From positions 113,074 through 177,073 of the forward strand of contig NZ_KI421507.1 in assembly GCF_000473205.1 (NCBI RefSeq): 64,000 nt of DNA. The letters run 5' to 3'. Shown piece after piece: positions 1 through 8,144 of this stretch (positions within the stretch are counted from its first letter, which is position 1; every line of letters begins with the position of its first letter). The notes under the pieces were generated by a model, which was not told where the DNA came from, searched no databases, and worked only from the letters and a program-made list of their open reading frames with translations. A program made the position numbers and the translations under genes. Origin of the DNA: Pseudophaeobacter arcticus DSM 23566. GTDB taxonomy: Bacteria; Pseudomonadota; Alphaproteobacteria; Rhodobacterales; Rhodobacteraceae.

Positions 1-175
1 CCTTCAGATACCAAATCACTGAAGGAACAATCGTCTCTAAACCTAACGGTAAAGACAACAAAGGGCTTAACTAGCGAAAGCGATAGCCCAAACATAAGGT
101 CCTCAAGTAGCCGATAGGCGATAGGACAAACATATGTCCTCAAGTAGCCAATAGGCGATAGGACAAGAATACTGT
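1..175 (+). repeat. tRNA leader with two tandem hairpin-forming repeats
   Basis: This spacer lies just upstream of tRNA-fMet. It holds a 31-nt direct repeat, 99-129 and 136-166, with a single mismatch. Each copy starts GTCCT and ends AGGAC, so each can fold on itself. A further inverted repeat, CCTTCAG (1-7) with CTGAAGG (19-25), opens the window. In Rhodobacterales the initiator tRNA usually closes the rRNA operon, so this is probably the 5S-to-tRNA spacer; no 5S sequence is visible, so that part is inference. The repeats may act in transcript processing. No coding potential seen. Confidence 0.5.
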
Positions 176-253
<78 letters not shown>

Positions 254-281
254 AATTTACATATCAATAACAGATACTTGC

Positions 282-303
282 AGCCACCTACGGGTGGCTT
301 TAC
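282..303 (+). terminator. Island-borne terminator behind tRNA-fMet
   Basis: A 7-bp perfect stem, AGCCACC (282-288) with GGTGGCT (293-299), encloses a TACG tetraloop closed by C-G, the very stable UNCG class, and is followed by a short T run. It lies 29 nt past the tRNA. The tRNA's original terminator (9549-9564) was displaced 9.3 kb by the island, so this hairpin probably takes over termination and shields the island from rRNA/tRNA read-through. Confidence 0.65.
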
Positions 304-337
304 GCGTTGCTGCTATATGCGCAGTGCTACAACGGTG

Positions 338-1210
338 CTAGGCCAGGTAATCGCGAAACACCTTGGAGCCGGTGGCCCAGTTCTCAAGATGCCCCTGGCG
401 GGGAAGGGTTACGTAAGGTTCGCCCTGTGGTGTCTTCCACAGCTCCAGGTCATCAACCCGTGCCCGGTCCTGGTCCGTATCGTTACCTATACGTAGGGCG
501 GCTTCCTCGGCGCTGTCCCCCCTATACCTATACGTAGGGGCGAGCGGCGCATTTGCCGCTGTTCCAGCCTGTATCGTAACGTACGGGATCGTTGCATCGG
601 GAAGGTCGCAGAACACCCCGTTGATCAGGCTGTCAATCTCGCCACAGCCCCAGCCCGCCGTGATAGCATCGGCAACGTCCCACCCCTTGGGCAGCGGTTG
701 GGGGAGGACCCCGGTCCGATCATGGGATTTAATCAGGGCGTCGGTGATCGGCAGCAAGAGCGGCGTCGCTTTATGTAACGTAACGAGATCTTGTGCGAGC
801 TGTTTGGCATAATCCTGCCCTGGCGCGTCAAGATCAGGCCAGATGATGACCCTGCGCCCTGCCAGTGGCGACAGGTCGGTTTTTGCCAGGGCCTTGCTGC
901 CGCCAAAGCTGGTGGAGGCCAGGTATCCGAGATCTGTGAGCGCATCGGCGCAGGTCTCACCTTCCACCCAAAAGATCGGCTGGTCTGGCGCGGCCTGGGC
1001 GATTTTGTCCAGGTTGTAGATGGGGCGTGATTGCGGTGCTTTCCATGCAGCTTTGGCCACATCATAGGGCAGGAAGAACTTGCGCTGTCCCGTGCCGTTT
1101 CCTTCATAGCGATTGGCGACCAGAAGGGGTGTTCCTGTTTGGTCGGTGTAGATATGCTGTTTGTCAGCCAGACCCGCAGAGGGGTGGCGCAGATCTTGCA
1201 GCGCGCTCAT
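338..1210 (-). CDS. Toprim-domain primase subunit (phage/island type)
   Basis: Protein of 290 aa. The start is taken at 1210, where ATG overlaps the stop of the upstream gene (ATGA, 4 nt), indicating translational coupling; a longer open frame upstream is out-of-frame shadow. The central part has a Toprim pattern: a V-E-G-E-T-C-A-D-A-L segment (catalytic Glu), then GGSKAL, then the acidic IIWPDLDAPG segment. This fits the catalytic half of a small island-type primase. The zinc/primase N-terminal region is encoded separately by the upstream gene, so the two polypeptides probably act as one enzyme. The C-terminal third is not recognised. Role in autonomous replication of an excised island is inference from family. 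Confidence 0.75.
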   Translation of the reverse strand: MSALQDLRHPSAGLADKQHIYTDQTGTPLLVANRYEGNGTGQRKFFLPYDVAKAAWKAPQSRPIYNLDKIAQAAPDQPIFWVEGETCADALTDLGYLASTSFGGSKALAKTDLSPLAGRRVIIWPDLDAPGQDYAKQLAQDLVTLHKATPLLLPITDALIKSHDRTGVLPQPLPKGWDVADAITAGWGCGEIDSLINGVFCDLPDATIPYVTIQAGTAANAPLAPTYRYRGDSAEEAALRIGNDTDQDRARVDDLELWKTPQGEPYVTLPRQGHLENWATGSKVFRDYLA

Positions 1211-1515
1211 GGCTGCACCCCAAAGCGCTGCGCCAGTGCGCGTGCGGCCTGTCCCTGCTGTAGCCCATTCAGGTAGGCAAAGAGGCTGATGGCATCGCCG
1301 CCCCTGTCGTCGGTGGCAAAGTCCGCCCAAAGACAATTATCCATGTTGATCCGGAACGACCCTGGCGAGCGATCCGCGCGGGTGGGGTTTAACGCCACCC
1401 AATCGCGCCCCATACGCCGCCCATCGGGCAGCCATTCCGCCAGAAGGCTGTGCAGGTTGACCCGGCACAGTTCTGCGATGGCGGCAAACTCAATTGGCTT
1501 CCAGTTACCAGTCAT
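1207..1515 (-). CDS. Primase N-terminal-like small protein
   Basis: 102 aa, between the HTH gene (11-nt overlap) and the Toprim gene (4-nt overlap). The stretch from about residue 35, G-R-D-W-V-A-L-N-P-T-R-A-D, and the later D-F-A-T-D-D-R-G-G-D-A-I-S-L resemble the nucleotide/DNA-binding N-terminal part of phage primases. The cysteine pairs of a full CHC2 zinc finger are missing; a single Cys is seen near residue 16. Start ATG at 1515 was preferred over the longer upstream frame because that extension lies wholly in the HTH gene. A split primase is the simplest reading. Confidence 0.65.
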   Translation of the reverse strand: MTGNWKPIEFAAIAELCRVNLHSLLAEWLPDGRRMGRDWVALNPTRADRSPGSFRINMDNCLWADFATDDRGGDAISLFAYLNGLQQGQAARALAQRFGVQP

Positions 1516-1714
1516 TTGCAACCACCTCCCGCAGGCGAGAAATCTCAAAGGCTTCGACGTCGCCAGCACGGTAGCGCACCAGGCGACCAACTTTGACATA
1601 AGCCAGCGGGTAGCGCTTGGTGCAGCGCCAGGTCGCAAGCGTGGTCGGCGAAACCCCAAGCCGATCTGCGACTTCCTGCGGGGTCAGCAGCGCGTTTTGT
1701 TTTGGATTGCTCAT
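1505..1714 (-). CDS. AlpA/excisionase-type HTH protein
   Basis: 69 aa, a single MerR/excisionase-like winged helix. L-L-T-P-Q-E-V-A-D-R-L-G-V-S, then a recognition helix T-T-L-A-T-W-R, then K-V-G-R-L-V-R-Y-R-A-G-D-V, is the common pattern of AlpA and Xis-like DNA-binding proteins of P4-type islands. First gene of the operon leading into the split primase. Likely role: control of integrase expression or directionality of excision; not testable from sequence alone. Confidence 0.8.
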   Translation of the reverse strand: MSNPKQNALLTPQEVADRLGVSPTTLATWRCTKRYPLAYVKVGRLVRYRAGDVEAFEISRLREVVANDW

Positions 1715-1789
1715 AGTTCATCACTCCCTTTCAATGTGTGAGTGATGAGAGAAGTAGCCAGAAACATTGGGCAAATGCCAACAAACTGA

Positions 1790-1830
1790 ATCGTAAGAAT
1801 GGGGCGGAAATCCTTCCCCATTCTTACGAT
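1790..1830 (-). terminator. Strong hairpin, terminator of the 1835-2680 gene
   Basis: A 15-bp perfect inverted repeat (1790-1804 with 1816-1830; arm ATCGTAAGAATGGGG) with an 11-nt loop. It sits 5 nt beyond the stop of the leftward gene ending at 1835 and upstream of the HTH operon. Downstream on the minus strand the sequence is only moderately T-rich, so the hairpin could also act as an RNA-stabilising end or a DNA-binding site. Confidence 0.6.
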
Positions 1831-1834
1831 GAGC

Positions 1835-2680
1835 TTAGAGCTTACCGTCTTCGCGCAGCTTGCGGATGGTGCTCGCCACCCGTTGCGGCGTTATCTCGGT
1901 GTCGATCCGTTCGACAATCGGATGAAGTGTTGCAATGGTTGCCGACAGGTTCTCTTGCAGTTCCTTGAAATACATTCCTTCAGTGAAGGGGAGGTTTGAG
2001 TTGGATTGCCAATGTGGCAAGACCGAACGCAGAAAGCACTGCAGCGGGTGGTCTCTGCCCAGCTTGCGGGCCTGACTGCGTCGCTTCCAGGCCTCAGTGT
2101 CCAGTTCATATTGTTCTTGAGCGTTCGGCCGGTCGCCAAAGAGGTACTCGTTTGAATAGTCTTCCTTCTTTGGCTGGTGGTTGCGAGTTGCTTCCGCACA
2201 AGCCTGTAAATCCACCAGCATGTCCTGCAAGTGGTGAAATATTTTCCGGCGTGTGCCGATCAAGTCGGGCAGGGATAGGCCATTAGGGGTCTCGGCCAGC
2301 GCGTGAAACCCTCGAATGCGGTCCTCCAGCTGGGTCTCCAAGTTAGGGTGATCGACAAGCTCCAGTAAGGCACTTTCAAGCTGTTCAGCTTTGGCTGCGA
2401 CTTTGGAGAGCGCTGCATTGTCCTGCTTTGCTGAACGTTGCTCAAAGCGCTCTATTATACCGGAGAAATAGGTGTTCGCCGCGTCTAGCAGAATTGCCCG
2501 CCCGCTTTCCGGTGGAAGGCCCAGGCAATTGGAAAAGCTATCGATAGCTTCTTGGGGAACGATCTGATCAAACTGCCCTTTGGTGTCCTCTGTAAGGTCG
2601 AATGTAAGAGAGGGGTAGAAAGCGGCCAAGCGCTCGGATTGGGTTAAAACGTCTGGATGGGACAAAGCAAGCCTCAACAT
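1835..2680 (-). CDS. Hypothetical protein of the island
   Basis: 281 aa, soluble, mostly helical, rich in Leu, Glu and Gln. No signal peptide, membrane segment, cysteine cluster or catalytic motif is apparent. The middle, residues about 80-165, looks like a helical bundle with heptad character. A strong hairpin immediately follows the stop. It lies between the primase operon and the rightward membrane-protein gene. I do not recognise the family. Confidence 0.65.
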   Translation of the reverse strand: MLRLALSHPDVLTQSERLAAFYPSLTFDLTEDTKGQFDQIVPQEAIDSFSNCLGLPPESGRAILLDAANTYFSGIIERFEQRSAKQDNAALSKVAAKAEQLESALLELVDHPNLETQLEDRIRGFHALAETPNGLSLPDLIGTRRKIFHHLQDMLVDLQACAEATRNHQPKKEDYSNEYLFGDRPNAQEQYELDTEAWKRRSQARKLGRDHPLQCFLRSVLPHWQSNSNLPFTEGMYFKELQENLSATIATLHPIVERIDTEITPQRVASTIRKLREDGKL

Positions 2681-3030
2681 TCAACGGAAAGCTCTGTCGT
2701 TGTCGGGCATTCAAGATAAAAATACCAGAGGCTGACAGTGCTGACAGCAAAGACAGTGATGCAGCGGCTAATTTACAAAGAAACCAGAAGAAGCTCTAAG
2801 GGCCGCAGTCAGCCTAAAGCGGACATGCCCCGCGCCCCTGATCCGAGGCCTGTATTCAGTCACGTAGGGCGGAAACTGGTCATTGGCTGCGCTTGCAAAA
2901 TGGCTCCTTCGAAACTCGAAAAGCTGCCGTTGAGTTGGGTTCCACAAACTTTCACCCTCAATGCTAGTATACGCCAACGGCAGGCACTATATTATGCAGA
3001 AAGCGGCGAGGCGACGACAAGGTGTAGACG
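2681..3030. other. Divergent intergenic region, no gene seen
   Basis: 350 bp between a leftward gene (2680) and a rightward gene (3031), so it should hold both promoters. Short open frames here lack ribosome sites and family resemblance. The stretch around 2960-3005 is relatively AT-rich and is the likely promoter area for the rightward gene. No clear operator or repeat seen. Confidence 0.4.
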
Positions 3031-4152
3031 ATGAGTGATGAAGACACCGGCAATGAGAAACCCAAAATTTTCGACATTTCCAAGTTAAACATGGAAATGA
3101 GCGATGAAGACCGGGCGGCTGCGGATGAACGCCTGAGGGAACAGTTCAAGGAAATGACGGAAGGAAGCGCTGTTATGAAGGACGCATTGCGCGGTATCGG
3201 CGGCGTCAGCGCGCTACAGGAAGCCATGGGTTCCGTGACCAGTTTGCAAGATGCGATCAACGCGAGCGGGATTGGCAGCATACAAGACGCAATCAATGCC
3301 AGCGGCATACACAGCATGCAGGATCAAGTGCGCGACGCTATGAGCGGCTTGGCGACAAGCGGTATCCAAGACCATATGTCCGCCCTGACGGGTGCAGGTA
3401 TAATGGATCATCTCAGCGCCGAACGCTCAGCGATAGAAGAAGCCCGTAAAGCGGCCTTAGGCGGCTTGCCAGAAGGATATTTGGATAACCTGACCGGGGC
3501 TACCGGTGCAGCCGCGTTAGCAGCGTCAGGGCTACAAGATCGGATGCGCGGTCTTGGCTTGGGCGAAGAGTCATCTTTCTCACGCATAGCCGCCGGGATT
3601 GCAGAGCAACAAAGTGTCTTGGACCAGATGAATCAAGAGCGGCTTGAAGTAATGCCCCCGGTCATCGATCTGCCAAGAATTGAAAACCCGCTTATCGAGA
3701 CAAACAAGCGCCTTGAGCGCATTGAACATCGCTTTGATCAAATCTCGCACGTTGCCGAAACGTCCGCGCAGACAGCGACAGAGCTTCAATTGGCGGCGGC
3801 GGAATTTCTGAGAGACTTCAAAGAAGCTGCATCGAAGAACGATGAAGCGGCGGCAGACGCCATCCGGCTTGGCAAGCGTGCCATGTGGGCCGCGATAGTC
3901 ATTCCGTTCCTTGTGTTTGGTGCGCAGTACGCTGCAAATACCTATTTGCCAAATCAGCAAACGGAAGCGCTTCAACAGACGATTACTGGGCTACAGACTG
4001 AGATTGATGCGATGCAGGCCGCTGACGCGGCGCAGACGGAACGCTTGATAGATGGTATCGCAGCGTCCAATGAAGCCACGGCGGCGGCAGTCTTGGAAGG
4101 TCTGAGGGCGTTGCAGCCGCCTGCCGCTGGCGCGGCTGAGACAGCCGACTAA
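3031..4152 (+). CDS. Coiled-coil, single-pass membrane protein with internal repeats
   Basis: 373 aa. Residues about 65-130 contain degenerate repeats built on S-I-Q-D-A-I-N-A-S-G-I, S-M-Q-D and G-I-Q-D-H-M, giving a pseudo-periodic helical region. Residues about 210-280 are acidic/basic coiled coil. One transmembrane segment lies near 287-305 (W-A-A-I-V-I-P-F-L-V-F-G). A second coiled coil follows, then an Ala/Pro-rich tail. There is no signal peptide, so the long N-terminal part is probably cytoplasmic. Its stop overlaps by 4 nt the stop of a convergent gene. Family not recognised; the shape suits a membrane-tethered sensor or scaffold, which is inference. Confidence 0.7.
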   Translation: MSDEDTGNEKPKIFDISKLNMEMSDEDRAAADERLREQFKEMTEGSAVMKDALRGIGGVSALQEAMGSVTSLQDAINASGIGSIQDAINASGIHSMQDQVRDAMSGLATSGIQDHMSALTGAGIMDHLSAERSAIEEARKAALGGLPEGYLDNLTGATGAAALAASGLQDRMRGLGLGEESSFSRIAAGIAEQQSVLDQMNQERLEVMPPVIDLPRIENPLIETNKRLERIEHRFDQISHVAETSAQTATELQLAAAEFLRDFKEAASKNDEAAADAIRLGKRAMWAAIVIPFLVFGAQYAANTYLPNQQTEALQQTITGLQTEIDAMQAADAAQTERLIDGIAASNEATAAAVLEGLRALQPPAAGAAETAD

Positions 4153-4553
4153 AGGTAGAATTTGCCTTCTGCGCCGAAACCATTAGGGGCTTCCCACGGC
4201 AGAGCTTCCACATCTGCGCGTCTATCCTTAGCGCATGAGGCCGTCAGGCCGTTCGATGTTTGCAGCCACGCGCCGTCTTTACGTTCGAGCCACGCGGACG
4301 TGTAGAAACCGCCCATCTTCCTGCGCATCGCTGATCCCGATACGGCGGCGGCGATAAATCTCTTTCCCTGATCCGTGGGCCAAAGCGCGACCTTAATAGA
4401 AATTTCGCCATGCCCAGCGTCATGTGCGTGTCCGATTCCCGGAATTCCATCCATCTCAAATTCAATCGTTGGAGATTCCGCAAAGTTATTTGCGTCGGGC
4501 GTCAGCCCGAATTTGTCGCGCCGTAGAAATTCATTGATTGTGCGCACAAGCAC
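4149..4553 (-). CDS. Hypothetical protein, convergent with membrane protein
   Basis: 134 aa, small and soluble, with a His/Gly-rich stretch (G-I-G-H-A-H-D-A-G-H-G) near residues 40-52 and a probable beta-rich C-terminal half. Stops overlap tail to tail with the preceding gene. No known domain is recognised. The His-rich stretch might bind metal, but no complete motif supports this. Confidence 0.5.
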   Translation of the reverse strand: MLVRTINEFLRRDKFGLTPDANNFAESPTIEFEMDGIPGIGHAHDAGHGEISIKVALWPTDQGKRFIAAAVSGSAMRRKMGGFYTSAWLERKDGAWLQTSNGLTASCAKDRRADVEALPWEAPNGFGAEGKFYL

Positions 4554-4660
4554 CTTTTGTCGAGTTTGTCTTTTGCGCTTAGTTTAGGCATTCTCGATTT
4601 CTCCGTTCACATGCTAATTTATCGTTAACTCAGATTTTTTCTTTCTTTACCGGCGCGCGG

Positions 4661-5920
4661 CTACCGGGACGCCCTTTCTTGCGTCTCTTTGAAATATTTG
4701 ATTGGCCACTCAGTTGGTGTGAAAATCTCATGGAAGTCACTGTCAACATTGCTTGCGATACGTGCAAGCAAACCAATTAGGCGATGCGCGTTTTCGCGGG
4801 TCTCACGTAATAGGGTTCCCTCTACCGCAACATCATCGCCGCTGCGTTCGACGTATCTACTGTCGATGACACCCGCATTGTGTTCAAAGACGTGCCTGCG
4901 CTCCATCATCAACCTGATAAAGCGAGTATCTTTATCCGCTATTCCTTTAAACGGGTTCAGGTCGAAAAAGTCTTTCAAACGCTTGAATGTTTCCGACTCA
5001 ATGTCATGAAAGACTAATCTAGAAAGCGCTTCTTTCCGCGCGGCCTTCATCGGAGTCCGGCGCATAAGTTGTTTGGCAAAGTCACGGCAAGCTGCATCGA
5101 ATGCAGAAACGCTTTGGCCTACGGCTGCCTCTGATTGCGCTTGTCCCCTATTTAGAGATTGCCTGATTTCCTCAAGCCGACCGGAAAGCATCTGTATGTT
5201 ATTCCGCCACCCGCAAGCGGCGCAGTAGCCATAGAGTCCCCTGATATCGTTGAACTCGCCGCAGTGATCACACTTGTATCGCGTCTGTTGGGTCTGTGAC
5301 GCGTAGTAGAAATCGGGCTTGGGTTCATCTGCGGCCTGTTTGACGATGCTTTCCATGTCGATTTCTACTTGTCGCTCTGTCCCCTTTTCATCGGGGGCAG
5401 CTAATTCTTCCTCCAAAGTCTCCGCAAGGTGAGCTAAGAACCGTCGCTGTGCTGGTGTGAGAAATTGAAATGCTGCCGTTCTCAGGCCGCAATAAGGACA
5501 AGTTTGCGGATAAATCGCAGCATGGTTTCCATTGCGAAAGTACCCATTGCACTGCGGACACTGGTGGCCCCAGCATCCAAGCGAGTCGGACCCTATGATT
5601 GCTGGAACACATCCCTCTGGTGGTGGCGGGTCAAACGATTGCCCAATTCCACCCAATTTGAAATCAGACACTGGAATTCCATGTGGAAGTAAGATGTAGA
5701 CGCCAACGGCAGTCATCGGCCCCGGACTACGCCCGACAATTCCAAACGCCGCGCCCTTTCGCCCTTCGGCATCGCATGCGATATTTATCGTGGTATTGGC
5801 ACCGCAGTGGGCAACCTCTTTGAAATCTTGGTCGTAATACGCCATTGCCTGCATCGGTCCACTTACTGAATCTGGTATTGATCTTTCGAGATTGTAGCTT
5901 GCCCGCAACGCATGGACCAT
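4661..5920 (-). CDS. Zinc-ribbon protein with HEPN-like C-terminus
   Basis: 419 aa. Two CxxC-type zinc ribbons are visible: Cys121/124 with Cys141/144, and Cys217/220 with Cys233/236. The C-terminal part, about residues 250-415, is all-helical and carries R342-H-V-F-E-H347 followed by N-A-G-V-I-D. That matches the Rx4H signature of HEPN domains, which are RNases or RNA-binding modules common in toxins and abortive-infection systems. Family knowledge makes an RNA-targeting role plausible. Placement as island cargo fits a defence or addiction function, but no antitoxin or partner is recognised. Function remains inferred. Confidence 0.6.
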   Translation of the reverse strand: MVHALRASYNLERSIPDSVSGPMQAMAYYDQDFKEVAHCGANTTINIACDAEGRKGAAFGIVGRSPGPMTAVGVYILLPHGIPVSDFKLGGIGQSFDPPPPEGCVPAIIGSDSLGCWGHQCPQCNGYFRNGNHAAIYPQTCPYCGLRTAAFQFLTPAQRRFLAHLAETLEEELAAPDEKGTERQVEIDMESIVKQAADEPKPDFYYASQTQQTRYKCDHCGEFNDIRGLYGYCAACGWRNNIQMLSGRLEEIRQSLNRGQAQSEAAVGQSVSAFDAACRDFAKQLMRRTPMKAARKEALSRLVFHDIESETFKRLKDFFDLNPFKGIADKDTRFIRLMMERRHVFEHNAGVIDSRYVERSGDDVAVEGTLLRETRENAHRLIGLLARIASNVDSDFHEIFTPTEWPIKYFKETQERASR

Positions 5921-6219
5921 CGCTGACGTGGTGAAAACAACGAAAGGCTTTCACCCAATCATGGCATCAAGGAAATGTGAAACAAGCAAAGCCATGCACC
6001 TGCAGTTAGAATACAGGTCGATTGGCTGAGCCGCAGCCTTCGAAGTGCAAGCTGGGTGTCCGTTAGAGGGATGTGCCGACCTCTTAACCCTTTAGGCTGG
6101 GTTTTCTCTATTTTTACGAATTCAGCACAAAGATGCGTTGCTGTCTCGCCAAATGTCTCCTATTGCGGGCCGCACCGCAGCATGTCGATCAGTGGGTGAA
6201 AGGCCGCTCTGGGCCGCGA
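5921..6219. other. Non-coding gap
   Basis: About 300 bp upstream of the zinc-ribbon gene and downstream of the small gene at 6220-6579. A weak hairpin, AACCC (6086-6090) with GGGTT (6099-6103) followed by a pyrimidine run, is oriented for rightward transcripts, but no rightward gene precedes it. Nothing else seen. Confidence 0.35.
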
Positions 6220-6579
6220 CTACTTGGTGCCCTTGTCGGGCCTCTGCCCGCCATACGCGTCCAGCACCATCTTGAAGTAGGTCGTCGTTTTGTCGGAGTG
6301 CGCGCCAAGACCGGGCCAGGCGAACGGAAAGGTTCCATCGGTCACCGACCAGTCAATTTCTAACCACAGCATTTTTGCAATAGCCTCAGCCTCAGGCGAC
6401 TCCTTGTCTTCAGGCCAGAGGTCCATGTCCAACGTTATCCACGCGTCGCCGTCATCATCGACCTTGATGTCAGCGCTCAAAGCAGCCAGCCTTTCTCCCA
6501 CGTTGCTTGCGTCATCCAGTAATGCTGCTCGCAACAACAACTCGGCCTTCCTAGCGTCCATGTCCATTGTTAGTGCCAT
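6220..6579 (-). CDS. Small acidic hypothetical protein
   Basis: 119 aa, rich in Asp and Glu and without Cys. The central part, D-I-K-V-D-D-D-G-D-A-W-I-T-L-D-M-D-L-W, suggests a beta hairpin in a compact single-domain protein. No family recognised. It is the last cargo gene before the IS110-family insertion, whose right boundary lies about 115 bp upstream of its start. Confidence 0.5.
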   Translation of the reverse strand: MALTMDMDARKAELLLRAALLDDASNVGERLAALSADIKVDDDGDAWITLDMDLWPEDKESPEAEAIAKMLWLEIDWSVTDGTFPFAWPGLGAHSDKTTTYFKMVLDAYGGQRPDKGTK

Positions 6580-6694
6580 GTCTGTCCTCTCCCTTTGGAT
6601 GAGAGATATGCATTACTTAGCTCGATTAAAGGGCGTATTGTTCCGAGGTACGCTTCGGCGAAGCCGCACTGCGGCGACAGTTTCCCCAACGAGT

Positions 6695-6950
6695 GGCATC
6701 TGTGGGTGGCTCCTGCATTGCAAGCGTTTTCTGTCGGTATTTGCGGTCATTTTCGTCAGTACTGTCGTCTGTCCGGCCTGTTTATGTTTTGGCATTGCCT
6801 CCACTGGCCCTAATGAATTCCGCGAGCGAGGTTCCAATCGGCTTATCGACCTCAGAGGGCCGCAGCCATTCCCGGAGTGTCCTTGCTCTTGGTTGACTTA
6901 AGTCCGCATCATTACTTCAACGTCTTGCATCTGGTAGGCAGTCGGCGCGG
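6695..6950 (-). ncRNA. Probable bridge/seek guide RNA region, copy 1
   Basis: 256 nt of non-coding sequence between the transposase stop and the element end. In the IS1111 subgroup this 3' end is known to encode the structured RNA that pairs with donor and target DNA and directs the recombinase. Identical to 11526-11781 in copy 2. Exact RNA ends cannot be set from sequence. Confidence 0.55.
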
Positions 6951-7970
6951 TTAGAACGCGGGCTGCCTGTATTCCTGTTTCTTTGTGAGCATCGCCCAGA
7001 TGGAACGCGCTGCCTTGTTCGCCATCGCGACGGTTGCCAGCCGGAACGGTTTCTCCGCGATGATCTTCGCCGTCCACAGATCGACTTTTTCAGGTGAGCG
7101 CTTCGCCATTACGGCGCGAGACGTCATGCCCACGACCAGAAGCTTGCGAATGTAGCGGTCGCCAGCCTTTGTGATCTTGCCCAATCGCTCCTTGCCGCCG
7201 CTGGATTTGTTGAGCGGGGTCAGCCCCAGCCAAGCCGCTAGATCGCGCCCGGTGCGGAATTGTTTTGCGTCCCCGATCGTAGCGACAATGGCCGATGCTG
7301 TTATTGGCCCAATTCCTGGCATGCGCATCAATCTGCGCGCATTAGCATTTAGCAGAGCATGTTGCTCGATCATCTTGGAATAGCCAGAGATGCGTTCGTT
7401 CAGGCCGATGAATTGGTAGCACTGTATCCCGAGCATCCCGTTCGCGATCTCAGGCATGTCCGGGTGATCACCGTCAAGGTGGCGCTTCGCAAAGGCCGTT
7501 ACCGCTTCGATCCCGATAGGCAAGATATGCCCGAACTCGCGCAACAGGCTGCGGATCATATTGGCCAGCTGGGTGCGCTGCCGGACTGCCAGATCCCGCG
7601 TGCGGTGGATCGATAGAATAGCCTGTTGATCCTCGGTCTTGATCTCGACAAAGCGCATCGTCGGGCGCCTGACGGCTTCGCAAATTGCCTCCGCGTCCAC
7701 CGCATCTGTCTTTCCGCGTTTGACATAAGGCTTTACATAGTTCGCAGGCATCAACCTGACATCGTGACCAAGTTTGCGCAGTGTGCGCCCCCAATGGTGC
7801 GCTGATCCACAGGCCTCCATTCCGACCATACAAGGCGGCAGCGTCTCGAAGAACGCCAATAGCTTCGCACGCTTGATCGCCTTGTTGAAGATCACGCGAC
7901 CATTCTCGGAAATACCGTGAACTTGAAAAACATCCTTGGCCAAATCTAGGCCGACTGTCTTAACTGTCAT
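6951..7970 (-). CDS. IS110-family transposase (DEDD recombinase)
   Basis: 339 aa, the usual length. The N-terminal RuvC-like domain has the DEDD residues: D9 in V-G-L-D-L-A-K, E52 in G-M-E-A-C, D89 and D92 in K-T-D-A-V-D-A. The C-terminal Transposase_20 domain has M-P-G-I-G-P near 218 and the serine motif N-K-S-S-G-G-K near 254-260. The ribosome site AAAGGAG overlaps AGGAGCCACCCA, a copy of the terminal repeat core directly before the ATG, so the transposase might bind its own leader (inference). Confidence 0.95.
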   Translation of the reverse strand: MTVKTVGLDLAKDVFQVHGISENGRVIFNKAIKRAKLLAFFETLPPCMVGMEACGSAHHWGRTLRKLGHDVRLMPANYVKPYVKRGKTDAVDAEAICEAVRRPTMRFVEIKTEDQQAILSIHRTRDLAVRQRTQLANMIRSLLREFGHILPIGIEAVTAFAKRHLDGDHPDMPEIANGMLGIQCYQFIGLNERISGYSKMIEQHALLNANARRLMRMPGIGPITASAIVATIGDAKQFRTGRDLAAWLGLTPLNKSSGGKERLGKITKAGDRYIRKLLVVGMTSRAVMAKRSPEKVDLWTAKIIAEKPFRLATVAMANKAARSIWAMLTKKQEYRQPAF

Positions 7971-8144
7971 TGGGTGGCTCCTTTCCTAGCAGTTGATGAT
8001 AATTGCACTTTGGCACATTCGATGCCGGTGGAGCAGGAGCCACCCACCTCATCCGCTCCGGGCCGGTCGCGCCCTGCCACTATGCGCGGCGGCTTGGACT
8101 TTGCAAAGTCAGCTTCCTGCGCAGAACTGCCATTGGGGGATATG

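Larger units (their letters stand above)
6695..8056 (-). mobile_element. IS110-family (IS1111-type) element, copy 1
   Basis: 1,362 bp shared with copy 2 (10420-11781) in opposite orientation; the transposases are identical. Subterminal inverted repeats GTGGGTGGCTCCTGC lie a few bases inside each end, and the long non-coding end is downstream of the transposase. Both features mark the IS1111 subgroup of IS110. No ordinary target duplication is seen; instead a GC dinucleotide lies at both junctions. The rebuilt empty site on the element strand reads ACCGGCCC-GGA-GCC. Confidence 0.93.

Noticed and set aside
1..98. 5S rRNA end
   Set aside because: No 5S-like conserved segment is recognisable; the link to an rRNA operon rests on synteny knowledge only.
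478..540. Repeated CCTATACGTAGG operator
   Set aside because: Both copies lie inside the Toprim gene's coding frame and are explained by similar codon strings.
2738..3034. 98-codon rightward open frame
   Set aside because: Overlaps the start of the better supported 3031-4152 gene and shows no conserved features.
6086..6115. Intrinsic terminator candidate
   Set aside because: Only a 5-bp stem and no rightward gene ends before it.
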